In this document: positions 40,247 to 50,400 of the stretch, in pieces | Layout: every line of letters starts with the position of its first letter | How positions within the stretch are numbered: the stretch's first letter is position 1 | The notes under the pieces: model-generated | What the model was told of the DNA's origin: nothing | What the model saw: the letters and a program-made list of their open reading frames with translations, nothing else | Databases searched by the model: none | Program-made: the position numbers and the translations under genes | Assembly: GCA_036006425.1 (NCBI GenBank) | Contig: DASYPQ010000003.1 | Coordinates: 62,001-126,000 of the forward strand | Direction of reading: 5' to 3' | DNA length: 64,000 nucleotides | DNA from: DASYPQ01 sp036006425 | Lineage (GTDB): Bacteria > Planctomycetota > UBA1135 > GCA-002686595

Positions 40247-41677
40247 TCAGCCGCGCAGGTAGACCCAGACGGAGAGGTCCCGGCTCTCCACGTACAGCGG
40301 ATAGCAGGCGACGAGACGGCACTCCTCCGCGAGGAAGCGGCGCATCGCGGCCGCGTCGTCGGGGTTCCAATCGAGGAGCTGCTCGGGGTTCAGGACGTAC
40401 CAGGTGCGGCGCGCGTGGGCCGCCCAGCGCTCCGGCTCGTGCGCGCGGTAGCGGTCGAGCCAGGCGACGCGGACCGTGTGCCGGAGCTCCGTCCGCAGCG
40501 GGTTCAGGTAGTACTCCCCGACCGTCGCCTCCATCCCGAGGACGAGATCGTCCGGCTCACGCCGGTTCCAGACGAACTCGTACGCGTCGCGCCACGCCGG
40601 TCGCTCGCCCTGGCGCACCGTGAAGTACAGGACGACGTTCGACAGCGCCGGCAGGACGAGGACCGCGAGCCACGCCGCGCGCAGCGCGCCGGCGGTCCGG
40701 CCGGCGACGGGCTCGGCGTCCGCGAGCGGTACGCAGGCGAGGAGCGCGAACCAGGGCAGCGCGACGAAGACGTACTGCGCGGAGACGCGGGCGACGAGCG
40801 AGACGACGAGCGCCGAGCCGAGGACGATTGCGAGCACGAGTGCCGCGAACAAGTGGAAGGTGTCGCGGCGCGCGATCGCGAGGAGGACGCCGACGAAGGC
40901 GCCGGTCGCGAGGAGCGGCGTGACGTAGAAGCCGGTCGTCAGGATGAAGTGCGCCGGATTGCTCTGCGGCTTCTGCCCGATGTAGTTGCCGATCGCGCGC
41001 CAGGCCCAGTCGAAGCGGAGGACCAGGACGACCGCGAGGAGCACGAGCAGCGCCGCGCCGGCGCGGACGTCGGGGAGCGCATCCGACTTGCGCGCGAGGA
41101 GACGCAGGAGGAACGGCGCGAGGACGAACGCCGGAAGGAGCAGCGCCGCAGACGGGTGCAGCGACGCCGCGCCGGCAGTGACCGCGAAGCCGAGGACCGT
41201 GAGGGCGACCTGCCGCCGCCAGAGTCCGCGCACGAGGAGTCCCGCGCCGAGCAGGGCGACGGCTTGCGCGAGCGTGTAGAAGCGCGCGTTCTGGGACCAG
41301 TACACCTGCCACGAGCTCGCCGCGAGGAGGAGCGCCGCGCAGGACGCGCGCAGCCGGCCGGCTCGGGCCCGGAACGCCCAGTACGCGAGAGGGATCGCGA
41401 GCCAGCCCGCGAGCGCCGGCAGGAAGCGCAGCGCGAACTCGTCGGGTACGCCCCCGAGCCGGGCGACCGTCCAGGCGATGGCCCGGTAGCCGAGCGGGTT
41501 GCCGATCTCGGGGTTCTCGAGGCTGTGGTGGTAGTCCGTCCAGGTGACGACCTCGTCGAACCACAGGCTCCAGCGCGCGAGGCGCCAGAAGCGGACGAGC
41601 CCGATCCCGAGGGCGCCGAGCAGGATCCATCGCGCGGCGCTGTCGGAACTCCGGGCCGGCGACTCGCTCTCGCTCAC
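40247..41677 (-). CDS. Membrane glycosyltransferase, GT39/ArnT-like
   Basis: 476 residues from a GTG at 41677. About ten hydrophobic segments. The first periplasmic loop reads RWSLWFDEVVTWTDY, in which the Asp-Glu pair corresponds to the acidic catalytic site of GT-C enzymes that use polyprenyl-phosphate sugars. NARFYTLAQAVALLG is also characteristic. The soluble C-terminal part (about 365-476) would be periplasmic. It likely transfers a sugar onto a protein or a surface lipid. It is separated from the binding protein by 84 bases and divergent from the PEGA lipoprotein, so it may stand alone. Confidence 0.8.
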   Translation of the reverse strand: MSESESPARSSDSAARWILLGALGIGLVRFWRLARWSLWFDEVVTWTDYHHSLENPEIGNPLGYRAIAWTVARLGGVPDEFALRFLPALAGWLAIPLAYWAFRARAGRLRASCAALLLAASSWQVYWSQNARFYTLAQAVALLGAGLLVRGLWRRQVALTVLGFAVTAGAASLHPSAALLLPAFVLAPFLLRLLARKSDALPDVRAGAALLVLLAVVLVLRFDWAWRAIGNYIGQKPQSNPAHFILTTGFYVTPLLATGAFVGVLLAIARRDTFHLFAALVLAIVLGSALVVSLVARVSAQYVFVALPWFALLACVPLADAEPVAGRTAGALRAAWLAVLVLPALSNVVLYFTVRQGERPAWRDAYEFVWNRREPDDLVLGMEATVGEYYLNPLRTELRHTVRVAWLDRYRAHEPERWAAHARRTWYVLNPEQLLDWNPDDAAAMRRFLAEECRLVACYPLYVESRDLSVWVYLRG

Positions 41678-41781
41678 GCCGAGAGCGTTCCAAAGCCGAA
41701 GGACGATGGCAACACATCCCCCGGCGGATCGCCGGGCTTGCCGGTCGCCCGACCGGACTCGACAATCGATCGCGCCGTTCC

Positions 41782-42198
41782 ATGCAGAAGCTCCCCTCCG
41801 TTCTCGCGCTCCCGCTGCTCGCGCTCGCGCTCCTCGCGCCCGGCTGCGCCCTGTTCGGGCACCACGACGTCGGCGTCTCGTTCTTCAGCGAGCCTCCCGG
41901 CGCGCGCGTGATCGTCGACGCGAAGGACAGCGGGTTCGTGACGCCCTGTCGCATGACGCTCGATGCCGACGAGCATCAGGTCGAGCTCGAGATGCCCGGC
42001 TACAAGACCGCGAAGGTGGCGCTCGTCGGGGTGAAGACGACGGAGATCGTGTACTGGCGGGACATGACCATCCGCGCGGAGAACTGGCGCTTCCCGCTGT
42101 GGTTGAACATGAACGACAGCGTCGAGCCGTTCAAATTCCGCCAAGCCCTCGCTCCGGGCCGCGTGTACGTGCGGCTGCAGCGGACGGGCGAGCCGTGA
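41782..42198 (+). CDS. PEGA-domain lipoprotein
   Basis: 138 residues with a lipoprotein signal (LALLAPGC). The central part, VSFFSEPPGARVIVDAKDSG, then PCRMTLDADEHQVELEMPGYKTAKVAL, is a PEGA domain, a small surface-layer-associated beta fold. The C-terminal 45 residues are unassigned. Its stop overlaps the GTG of gmhB (GTGA), which couples a surface lipoprotein with a heptose enzyme. Confidence 0.8.
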   Translation: MQKLPSVLALPLLALALLAPGCALFGHHDVGVSFFSEPPGARVIVDAKDSGFVTPCRMTLDADEHQVELEMPGYKTAKVALVGVKTTEIVYWRDMTIRAENWRFPLWLNMNDSVEPFKFRQALAPGRVYVRLQRTGEP

Positions 42199-42812
42199 CC
42201 CCGGCTCCCGCGCGTCCGGCCGTGTTCCTCGACCGCGACGGCACGCTGACCGCGGAAGCCGACTGGGTGACGACGAAGGCGGACCTCGCGCTGCTCCCGT
42301 CCGCGCCCGCCGCGGTGGCACTCCTCGCGCACGCGGGCTTCGCCGTCGTCGTCGCGACGAACCAGAGCGCCGTCGCGCGCGGTCTCGTCACCGAGTCGGA
42401 GCTCGCGGAGATCCACGAGCACATGGTCTACGAGCTCGCGCGCGAGGGCGGCCACGTCGACGGCGTGTACTACTGCCCGCACCATCCGACCGAGGGCAAC
42501 CCGCCGTACCGGCGCGACTGCGAGTGCCGGAAGCCGAAACCCGGCATGCTGCTCGCCGCCGCGCGCGATCTCGGGCTCGACCTGGCGAGGAGCTGGGTCG
42601 TCGGCGACGCCGGTCGCGATCTCGCGGCGGGCGAGGTCGTCGGCGTTCCGGGCGTTCTCGTCGCGACCGGCAAGGGCGAGGCGGAATTCGAGCGCCTGAC
42701 GCTCGAACGGCACGCGCCGAACGCGTTCGAGCCCGACGTCCTCGCAGCCGCGCGGACGATCATCGGACGCGGAGGCGTCGCGGCGCAGGACGCCGCCCGT
42801 CAGGGCAGGTAG
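42195..42812 (+). CDS. gmhB: D-glycero-D-manno-heptose-1,7-bisphosphate 7-phosphatase-like
   Basis: 205 residues from a GTG at 42195. HAD-family motifs: FLDRDGTLT (Asp13, Asp15), VVVATNQSAVARG and WVVGDAGRDL. The zinc site of the GmhB subfamily is present as Cys94-x-His96 and Cys109-x-Cys111 (YYCPHHP ... RDCECRKPKPG). GmhB makes heptose-1-phosphate for LPS core or for nucleotide heptoses used in glycoproteins. The C-terminal 20 residues overlap the converging FemAB-like gene by 13 bases. Other heptose genes are not in the window. Confidence 0.87.
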   Translation: MTPAPARPAVFLDRDGTLTAEADWVTTKADLALLPSAPAAVALLAHAGFAVVVATNQSAVARGLVTESELAEIHEHMVYELAREGGHVDGVYYCPHHPTEGNPPYRRDCECRKPKPGMLLAAARDLGLDLARSWVVGDAGRDLAAGEVVGVPGVLVATGKGEAEFERLTLERHAPNAFEPDVLAAARTIIGRGGVAAQDAARQGR

Positions 42813-43870
42813 CGCGAGAGTCGCGCGGACAGCGAGCGCGCGACCCAGCCGGGCATCCGCGTCCACGTGTCGCGCAGGATCTTCGTCTTCGGATTGCTCG
42901 GCGTCAGCGCAGGCAGCTCCCGCTTCGAGAGCAGCGCGAACCGGTACGCGAGCGGCGCCGGGACGAAGCCCTGGTGCTCCTTGAAGCTGAACGAGCCGGT
43001 GCCGACGCGGCTGCGCGAGAGATCGAAGCGCGTGAGCCCGCGGCCGACGCCCCACTCCTGGAGGCGCGTCGTCAGGAAGTTCGTCGCGTTGAACTCGCGG
43101 TTCGCCTCCGCGGTCGTGCCGATGTAGTAGAACGTCAGCGTCTCGCGGAACACGAAGGACATCGTCGCCGCGACGACCTCGCCGCGGCGCACGGCGGCGT
43201 GGCACACGGCGCCGTCGCCGAGCTCGGCCGCGAGCGCCTCGAACCAGGCGAGCGGCAGTCCGGGGGAGCCGAGGCGCTGCTTGCTCTCGCCGAAGAGGCG
43301 CGCGAGATCGGGGAGGAAGCGCGGGCCCTCCGCGAGCTCGAGGCCGTGCTGCTCGATCGCCTTGCGCACTTCGGCGCGCGCGCGCTTCGGCATCCGCGTC
43401 ATCACGTCGCCGACGGCCGCCGGCAGGTCGCGGACGAACGTAGCGTAGAGCGCGGAGGGCACGAGTCCCTCGGCGTGCGGATCCTCCACGCAGCGGAACT
43501 CGACGCGCCCGGCGCGCTCGCGGCGACCGAGCGCGATCGCGGCCGCGATCAGCGCGCGCTGGACGTCCTCGGAGTCCCCGATCGGCCCGCCGTAGACGCC
43601 GTACGGCACCGACACGAGATCCGCCGCCGCGAACGGCAGGATCCCGGCGCAGCGCATCAGCGGGAGGACACCCGCGAGCGCACCGTTCCGTCGCGCGAGG
43701 AGATCGCGGGGGCCGTGTCCGTGCGCGCGCTCGACGGCGCGCCGCCACCCGGCGAGGTGGAAGACCGTCCCGCGCGGGTGGCCGCGGACGAAGCGGTCGC
43801 GCTCGGCGTCCTCACCCGCCGAGCTCGCGCGCACGTCGACCGCGGGGTCATCCGCGATCCGAGTCGTCAC
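42800..43870 (-). CDS. FemAB/GNAT-like protein of the exopolysaccharide locus
   Basis: 356 residues from a GTG at 43870, two GNAT-like halves. GTVFHLAGWRRAVERAHGH near the N-terminus and TFYYIGTTAEANREFNATNFL, then FDLSRSRVGTGSFSFKEHQGF, in the second half match the FemAB-related proteins linked to exosortase A/PEP-CTERM loci. These are thought to transfer an aminoacyl or acyl group onto cell-surface polymers, with no proven substrate. It overlaps the downstream end of the GT2 gene by 23 bases and closes the three-gene run 45820-42800. Confidence 0.78.
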   Translation of the reverse strand: MTTRIADDPAVDVRASSAGEDAERDRFVRGHPRGTVFHLAGWRRAVERAHGHGPRDLLARRNGALAGVLPLMRCAGILPFAAADLVSVPYGVYGGPIGDSEDVQRALIAAAIALGRRERAGRVEFRCVEDPHAEGLVPSALYATFVRDLPAAVGDVMTRMPKRARAEVRKAIEQHGLELAEGPRFLPDLARLFGESKQRLGSPGLPLAWFEALAAELGDGAVCHAAVRRGEVVAATMSFVFRETLTFYYIGTTAEANREFNATNFLTTRLQEWGVGRGLTRFDLSRSRVGTGSFSFKEHQGFVPAPLAYRFALLSKRELPALTPSNPKTKILRDTWTRMPGWVARSLSARLSRYLP

Positions 43871-44867
43871 GGCGTTCCCAGACCTTCTCGACGCGGTACT
43901 CGCGCAGGTTCCGCGCCTGCGTGTAGATGATGATCTCGCCGACCAGGCCGAAGCCGATGATCTGAACTCCGAGCACGATCATCAGGAACCCGATGATGAA
44001 GATCATCCGGTTGTAGAGGCCCGCGTGCCAGATCAGGTGCTCGATGCTGATCTCGACGCACAGGCACGCGCCGAGGAACGCGAGCAGCCCGCCGACCGCT
44101 CCGAAGAAGCGCAGCGGCTTCAGCGTGAACTTCGCCAGGAACAGCATCCCGACGACGTCGAGCAGGCGGCGCGCGTAGACGCCGATGCCGAAGAGTCCGG
44201 CGCCGCCCCACTCGCGCAGGTGGCGGACCTGGAGCTCGGTGACGCGGAAGCCCTGCCGGAAGGCGATCGCGGGCAGGAACCTGTACATGTCGCCGTACAG
44301 GTGCATCTCGTCGAGCACTTCGCGGCGGAAGACGCGGAACGTGCAGTTCAGGTCGCGCACCTTGACGTGGATGATCCGGCGCGTGACCCAGTTGAAGAGC
44401 GCGGACTGCAGGCGGTTCAGCCAGGGATCGACGCGCGGATGCCTCCACGACGTCACGAAGTCCGCCCCGCGATCGAGCTCGGCGAGCATCGGACCGATCG
44501 CGGCTGGATCGACCTGCACGTACTGCGGCGACGTGAGGAGGATCGGACCGCGCGCCTTCTCGTACCCGGCCGAGAGGCACATCGACTCGCCGAACGATTG
44601 CTGGAGGCCGAGCACCTGGACGCTCCGCGGCCGCTCCGCGACGAGCGCCTGCGCGTCCTGCCAGGCCGCGCCGCGCACGCCGTCGAACACGAGGATGAAC
44701 TCGTGGTCCCGGCCGAGGCGCTCGAGCTCCGCGGACAGCGCGACGACGACGTCGCGCACCTGTGCCGTCGGGGCCGTCACCGGGACGATCACCGAGACGG
44801 TCGCGCCCTCGACGCCCTTGCGTCCGGTCGCGGGTTTGGGTTCGTGCACGGCGCCCACGGGATTCAT
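43848..44867 (-). CDS. Membrane glycosyltransferase family 2
   Basis: 339 residues. GT-A domain about 22-240: VSVIVPVTAPTAQVRDVV, EFILVFDGVRG and LLTSPQYVQVDPAAI. Two C-terminal transmembrane segments follow (LRFFGAVGGLLAFLGACLCV and MIFIIGFLMIVLGVQIIGFGLVG), as in polyprenyl-phosphate sugar transferases. The usual DxD is replaced around SPQYVQVD, so metal binding is unclear and the enzyme may be a variant. The ATG overlaps the preceding GT2 stop as ATGA. Probably loads a sugar on undecaprenyl phosphate. Confidence 0.84.
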   Translation of the reverse strand: MNPVGAVHEPKPATGRKGVEGATVSVIVPVTAPTAQVRDVVVALSAELERLGRDHEFILVFDGVRGAAWQDAQALVAERPRSVQVLGLQQSFGESMCLSAGYEKARGPILLTSPQYVQVDPAAIGPMLAELDRGADFVTSWRHPRVDPWLNRLQSALFNWVTRRIIHVKVRDLNCTFRVFRREVLDEMHLYGDMYRFLPAIAFRQGFRVTELQVRHLREWGGAGLFGIGVYARRLLDVVGMLFLAKFTLKPLRFFGAVGGLLAFLGACLCVEISIEHLIWHAGLYNRMIFIIGFLMIVLGVQIIGFGLVGEIIIYTQARNLREYRVEKVWERRDDSDRG

Positions 44868-45820
44868 CGGGAGCTCCCGCGCGTCAGCGGACGGTGCGGC
44901 CGCGCGCGGTGCATGCCGCTCGCCTTGACCGCGAGCTCCGCGAGGAGCCCGAGCATCAGGAAGTACGCGCACAGCATCAGGACGAGCATCGTCGTCAGGA
45001 GCGCGACGTTTCCCCAGCTCTTGTCGTTCGTGATCCGGTCGGAGTTCGCGGCCGCCGACGCGAGGAGCCCGATGAGCAGCATCGCGAACGGCGCCGTGAG
45101 GAGCGCGAAGTACGACAGCGGTCGCTGCGAGAACGACGCCAGCATCTGGATCACGAGCAAGTCGACGAGGACGCGCAGCGCGCGGCCGAGACCGTACTTG
45201 CTCTTGCCGAACCGGCGCGGCCGGTGGTTCACGACGACTTCCGCGACGCGCGCACCGCTCCCGGCCGAGAGCACGGGCAGGAAGCGGTGCTGCTCCGCGT
45301 AGATCGGCAGCCGCTCGACGACCTCGCGCCGGAACGCCTTGAGCGTGCAGCCCGTGTCGTGCACCGCGACGCCGCTGACGAGCGCGATCAGACGGTTCGC
45401 GACGAGCGAAGGCAGGCGGCGCAGGACGAATCCGTCCTGGCGGTTCTTGCGCCAGCCCGCGACGACGTCCGCGCCGTGCTCGAGCGCCACGAGGAGCCGC
45501 GGGAAGTCGGCGGGATCGTTCTGGAGATCGCCGTCGAGCGTCACGACGATGTCCCCGCGCGCGTGGTCGAACCCGGCCGCCATCGCCGCGGTCTGGCCGG
45601 ATCTCCCGCGCAGGCCGACGACGCGGATGCGATCGTCCGCGCGCTGGAGCTCGAGCAGGATCGGAAGGCTCCGGTCGGAGGAGCGGTCGTCGACGTACAC
45701 GACCTCGAACCGGCGCCGAACGGGTTCCAGGGCCTCGACGATCTCCGCCTGGAGGATCGAGAGGCTGCCTTCCTCGTTGTAGACCGGAACGACGACCGAG
45801 ATCTCGGGGAGGGGCTGCAT
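44864..45820 (-). CDS. Membrane glycosyltransferase family 2 (dolichol-phosphate mannosyltransferase-like)
   Basis: 318 residues. EISVVVPVYNEEGSL at the start, VVYVDDRSSDRSL, and TLDGDLQNDPADFPRLL with the metal-binding DxD, then KAFRREVVERLPIYAEQHRF: a complete GtrB/DPM1-type catalytic domain. Two transmembrane segments are at about 225-300. It should transfer a sugar from a nucleotide donor to a lipid phosphate. It is the first gene of a run with a second GT2 and the FemAB-like protein, and is divergent from the pseudo-kinase gene 190 bases away. The intergenic stretch holds a possible TAGGCT -10 about 35 bases before this ATG. Confidence 0.88.
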   Translation of the reverse strand: MQPLPEISVVVPVYNEEGSLSILQAEIVEALEPVRRRFEVVYVDDRSSDRSLPILLELQRADDRIRVVGLRGRSGQTAAMAAGFDHARGDIVVTLDGDLQNDPADFPRLLVALEHGADVVAGWRKNRQDGFVLRRLPSLVANRLIALVSGVAVHDTGCTLKAFRREVVERLPIYAEQHRFLPVLSAGSGARVAEVVVNHRPRRFGKSKYGLGRALRVLVDLLVIQMLASFSQRPLSYFALLTAPFAMLLIGLLASAAANSDRITNDKSWGNVALLTTMLVLMLCAYFLMLGLLAELAVKASGMHRARPHRPLTRGSSR

Positions 45821-45995
45821 GCGCGGCTGAGGAGGGAGCGGCGGACCCTTGGAAGCCTATCCCGGTTCGTCCGGAAGGCGACCCCGACTCGAGCACAATC
45901 GCGCCGGCGACGAGCCGCGCGCCGCGTCTTCCCCCGCCGCCGCACCGGGATGCGACTTCCTGCGCGAGGAGCCTTGCCCGCACTCTCTTTCCCGA

Positions 45996-46001
45996 TACGA
46001 T
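45996..46001 (+). promoter_or_regulatory. Candidate promoter TTGCCC-16-TACGAT
   Basis: A -35-like TTGCCC (45974-45979) is followed after 16 bases by TACGAT, ending 9 bases before the ATG at 46011. The transcript would have almost no leader. Confidence 0.38.
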
Positions 46002-46010
46002 CTGCCCACC

Positions 46011-47396
46011 ATGCGGGATGCGGAGCGAATCGCGGTCGGAACGCTGCTCTTCGGACCGGGTGAGCGGCTCGCCGATCTGATGACGCTCGTCGCCGCGAGC
46101 GCCCCCGGCGCGGCCGTGCGCCAACTCGCCGACCTCGACGAGCTCGTCGAGCACCGCAGCGACGAAGGGATCCTCCTCGTCGACGCGGACGTCCTCCCGG
46201 CCGAGGACGTCGGCTACCTCCGCCGCTTTCTCGCGCGCCAGGAGGAGTTCCAGCTGACGCTCGTCGGCGAGGACTCGAGCCGGCGCGTCGCGCGCACGCT
46301 CCTGCGCCTCCCCCGCGTCCAGTGGCTCGGCTGGCCGCCCGACATCGACGATCTCAAGAACCTCGTCGGCGTGGCGCGCGGCGGACCCGCGCGCACGATG
46401 ACGCCGTATCCGCGGCCGGCTCCGCCCGCGCCGCGCGCGGCTCCCGAAGCCCCGCGCGCCGTCGCCTCGCCGGCGCCGCGCGCCGCGGAATCCGTCGCCG
46501 TCGAGCAGGACGAGCTCGCGCGGATCGAGTCGATCCTCGACGTCCCAGACGGATCGACCGAGGTCGAGACGGAGATCGCCGCGCCGAGCGCGCCGGCGCG
46601 CGCGGCCGCGAGCACCGCCGACGCGGGCCTGCCCCCGGCGTACTTCCGCGACCAGGTGGCGGATCTCGCCGACATCGCGCAGCGCATCGAGGGCGGCGTC
46701 TCGAGCGTGCGCGACGGCGCCGACAAGGCCGGCGAGGACGGGACGATGCCGGTCGACGCCCTCGCGAACGACGTCGCGCGGCTCGTGCAGTTCACGCGCA
46801 CGTTGTCGTACCTCTCGGCGGCTCCCGCGCAAGGCGACCAGGTCTTCGACCTCGCCGAGCTCGTCGAGACGCTCGTCGCGGGACTGCCGAAGAAGGGACC
46901 GAAGGCACCGCGCTGGCTCGCGCGCTCGAGCGGACCTCTCGCCGTGGCGTCGGACCGCGAGCTCCTCCTCCAGGTGTTCGACGCGCTCCTCTTCGTCGCC
47001 GAGAAGTGCTCCGCGCGAGGCGACATCGTGCGCGTGCAGGCGGCCGAGACGAAGGAAGCCGGTCCGCGGCGCGCGCGCGTCACGATCGAGTTCTCGTCCG
47101 GTCCCCTCTCCGGGCTCGAGACGGCCCAGATCCTCGAGCCGTACGGCGTCCGGCGCATCCTGCCCGAGCTCGGCCCGAACGCGCTGTCGGCCGCCCGCGG
47201 CATCGTCGCGGGACAGAACGGCTCCCTCGAGCTCGAAAAAACGGGCCGCGGTCGGCTGACGTGGATCGTCGATCTCCCTCTCACCGAGTCTCCGGTTGCC
47301 GCGTCGGCGCCCGCGCTGGAACGCAAGCGTCCGCTCGCGCCCGACACCGAGACGCCCGGACACGCCTCGCGAGGCGCCGCCGATCCCTTCGCCTAG
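46011..47396 (+). CDS. Pseudo-receiver and degenerate histidine-kinase-like protein
   Basis: 461 residues. Residues 1-115 resemble a receiver fold without a normal phosphorylation site (GILLVDADVLPAEDVGYL). A Pro/Ala-rich linker (about 125-165) follows. The C-terminal half resembles a histidine kinase ATPase: DRELLLQVFDALLFVAEKC occupies the N-box position but lacks the Asn, and ALSAARGIVAGQNGSLELE matches the late glycine box. No phospho-acceptor His motif is visible. It is likely a signalling pseudo-enzyme that regulates the polysaccharide locus through protein contacts. Function is inferred from shape only. Confidence 0.6.
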   Translation: MRDAERIAVGTLLFGPGERLADLMTLVAASAPGAAVRQLADLDELVEHRSDEGILLVDADVLPAEDVGYLRRFLARQEEFQLTLVGEDSSRRVARTLLRLPRVQWLGWPPDIDDLKNLVGVARGGPARTMTPYPRPAPPAPRAAPEAPRAVASPAPRAAESVAVEQDELARIESILDVPDGSTEVETEIAAPSAPARAAASTADAGLPPAYFRDQVADLADIAQRIEGGVSSVRDGADKAGEDGTMPVDALANDVARLVQFTRTLSYLSAAPAQGDQVFDLAELVETLVAGLPKKGPKAPRWLARSSGPLAVASDRELLLQVFDALLFVAEKCSARGDIVRVQAAETKEAGPRRARVTIEFSSGPLSGLETAQILEPYGVRRILPELGPNALSAARGIVAGQNGSLELEKTGRGRLTWIVDLPLTESPVAASAPALERKRPLAPDTETPGHASRGAADPFA

Positions 47397-47442
47397 GCAG
47401 GAGAAAACGCGTGACGTGAACCGCGCCCCGCGGTTCCGCAAG

Positions 47443-47478
47443 ATGGGCGGTCACGCATGAATGGGCGGTCACGGATGA
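47443..47478 (+). repeat. Tandem 18-bp repeat forming two mini reading frames
   Basis: Two head-to-tail copies of an 18-base unit (47443-47460 and 47461-47478) differ at one base. Each reads ATG-GGC-GGT-CAC-GSA-TGA, a five-codon frame, and each TGA overlaps another ATG (47457 and 47475) in ATGA form. The second is the best start of the TPR gene. Confidence 0.75.
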
Positions 47479-50400
47479 ATCGGAGCGGTTGGATCCTCTT
47501 GATCGGCGCCATCGTGCTCGCCGCGGCCGTGGCGGCGATGGCGACGCGCGAGCGCGCGCGATCGCCCGAGGAGGACCTGCGCGACATCGGCGACCGGATG
47601 CGCAAGGGGCGCATCGACCGCGTCGAGGCGCTTTCGGAGCTCGATCACCTCGTCGATCGCACCGGCGACTCCGGCGACTCGGGCGTCACCGCGCGCGTGC
47701 GGCTTGCGCGGGGACGCGTGCTCCTCGACATCGACGCGCTCGACCGCGCGCGCGAGGACTTCCAGGTCGTGCTCGGCCTCGGCGTGCTGCCGGCGAAGGA
47801 GGCGCGCGACATCGAGGACGACCTGATCGATCTCGATCTCCGCGCGGGGCGGTTCCAGCCCGCGCTCGAGCGCGTGAAGACGCAGATCGACCGTGATCCG
47901 AACGACGCCGCGGCGTGGGCGCGCAAGGGCGAGATCCACGCCGGCATGGCCGAACGCACGCTGACGCGCGCGCGCGAGCTCCTCGCGGGCCGGCTGCTCG
48001 CCGACCGCGCGACGCGCGCGGGCCGCGTGCTCGACCGCCTCGGCACGATGGATCCCGCGGACGCGCGGCGACCCGCGGTCGGGCGCGACCTCGCGGCGCT
48101 CTTCGATCCCGGCGACGAGAAGAACTCGCAGCAGGTCTTGCGCGCCGCCGACCAGGCCGCGCGCGACAACGAGCGGGCGCGCGTCGCGCTGGCGACGAGC
48201 CTCTCCGATCTCGAGCTGCGCCGCGGACGGTCTTCGGCGCTAGCCGCCCTGCTCGACCTCCTCGATCGCGCCGACCGCAGCGAGGAAGCGGCGCGCCTCG
48301 GCACCTGCGCCCTCGCGGCGGCGCAGGCAGCGGGCGACACGGACGCCGTCGCGCGGATGGTCGAGGTCCTCGACCACCTCGATCGCCGCGCCTACGCGAG
48401 CGAGCTCGGCAAGTGGCTCCTCGACCGCAAGGCCCCGATCTCGTCGGAACGCGTGCTCGGGCTGTGCGACCTCTTCTACCGCGCGGAGCGGTGGAACGAT
48501 CTCGCGGCGGCGGCGGCGCGTCTCTCGCAGATCGGGAACGCCGGCGAAGTCGGCAAGGCGAACCTCTACGCGGCGCTCGGCCTGGTGCACACCGGGAGTT
48601 ACTCCGCGGGCAAGACCGCGCTCCAGCAGTGGGTCACGGGGGCGCAGAGCGAGCCGTTCGAAGGCGCGCGCGTCGAGGCGTTCCGGCAGATCGCCGACGC
48701 CGCCGGCCACTTGCACCAGGTCGACGACGAGATCGACGCGCTCGAGAGCGCGGTGGCGCTCGATCCCGACGGCGCCGGTCCCGCGCTGCTCCGCCTCGCG
48801 GCGCTCCAGTTCAGCTCGCCGCACGGCGGGTACCGCCGGCCCGAGGAGCAGGTGGCGAAGGCGATGAGCCTGATGCCCGAACGCACCGAGGAGCTCGCCG
48901 TGCGCTGGAAACGGATGGGCGACCAGGAGCTCAAGGCCGCGGGCCTCAGCCGCGCGGGCGTCCTCCGCGATCCGAACTGGCGCCGGATCATCGCGGCGCC
49001 CGCGGCCGCGAGCGTGTACGAGCTGTACGTCCTCGCGGACGTGTTCCAGCTCGCCGCGCAGCCCGCGAGCGCGGAATCGTTCGCGCGCCGCATCAACCAG
49101 GCGATGCCGACGTTCGTGCCCGGCCTCGATCTCTCGATCCGCATCCAGCAGAGCCTCGGACGCACGAACGAGGTCCTCGCGCTGCTGCTCGCGCGCATGC
49201 GCGCGGCCGGCGCGGACACGAAGACGCGCGCGATCCTCTCGCGTCTCTCCTTGTCGCGCCTCTCCCCGGACGCGCGTCTCGACTTGATGGCGGCGGATCC
49301 CGAGGGCTTCGGGCGGCGCGAGATCGCCCGCGGATTCGTCGAGCAGGGCGAGCCCGAGCTCGCCTTGACGCTCGTCGGCGACGGACAGGGAGCGAACGCG
49401 CTGCTCGAGGCCCGGCTCGTCGCGGCGCGCGCGTGCCTCGACACGGACCAGCCCGACCGGGCGTTCGAGCTCCTGCTCCCCCTCGGTCGCCACGTGAGCT
49501 CGAGCGCCGCCGCGTTCGACCTCTTCGCGCGCGCCGCGGCGCGAACCGGGCACGCGGAGGAGCTCCGGCGCGCGACGACGCGGGCCGCGGCGGGCCTCTT
49601 CCCGAAGAAGACCGAGTGGCTCGCGTTGTGCGACACGCTGCTCGCGCTGGGCGACGCGGATCCGGCGATGCCGCTCGTGCAGCGCCTCGACTCCGACAGG
49701 CGGACGCGCGGGGGCGAGGTGCTGCTCCGCCGCGCCTGGGCGGAGCTCCTGCTCGGGAACGCGCGCGGGCTGAACCAGACGCTCGAGCGCGCCGCGGCGT
49801 TCGACACGAAGGGCAGCGTCGAGCTCGTCGGCGTCCTCGCCGCGTCGCTCACGCCCAGCTGGACCGGGCTCGACGCCGCGATCGATGCGCTCCAGAGGAC
49901 GGCGTGGCGCCCGACGCGCATCCAGTCGGTCGCGCTGCTCGCCCTCCAGGGGAAGACGCAGGCGGCGCGCGGCGTGATCGACGCCGCGGTGGGCGCCGAC
50001 AACGTCGACCCCCTGTGGGTCGTCGCGGACTTCCTGCTCGCGGCCGAGCAAGGCGGTGCCACGCACGCGGCGCCGGCGACGCTCGGTCCGGACGCGGAGA
50101 CCGAGGCGGCGCGCTTCGTCGCCGAGCAGAGCGCGCGCGATCGGAGGCTCGCCTGGTGCGTGCTCCTCGCGCAGGAGTCGCCGCAGGCGGCCGGCTGGGT
50201 GAGCGCGCGTCTCGCCGAAGGCGTCGACGCGGCGAGCGACGCCGCCCCTTCGCTCTGGTCGGAGTGGATCGGATGCCGACTCGCGCGGCTCCGCGGGGAC
50301 CGCGGGCTGGAGCGGCGGCTCCTCGAGACGCTGACCGGACGCTGGCCCGGTTTCGTTCCGGCCTGGGACCGGCAGGAGGCGCTCGCGCGCGCGCGCGGCG

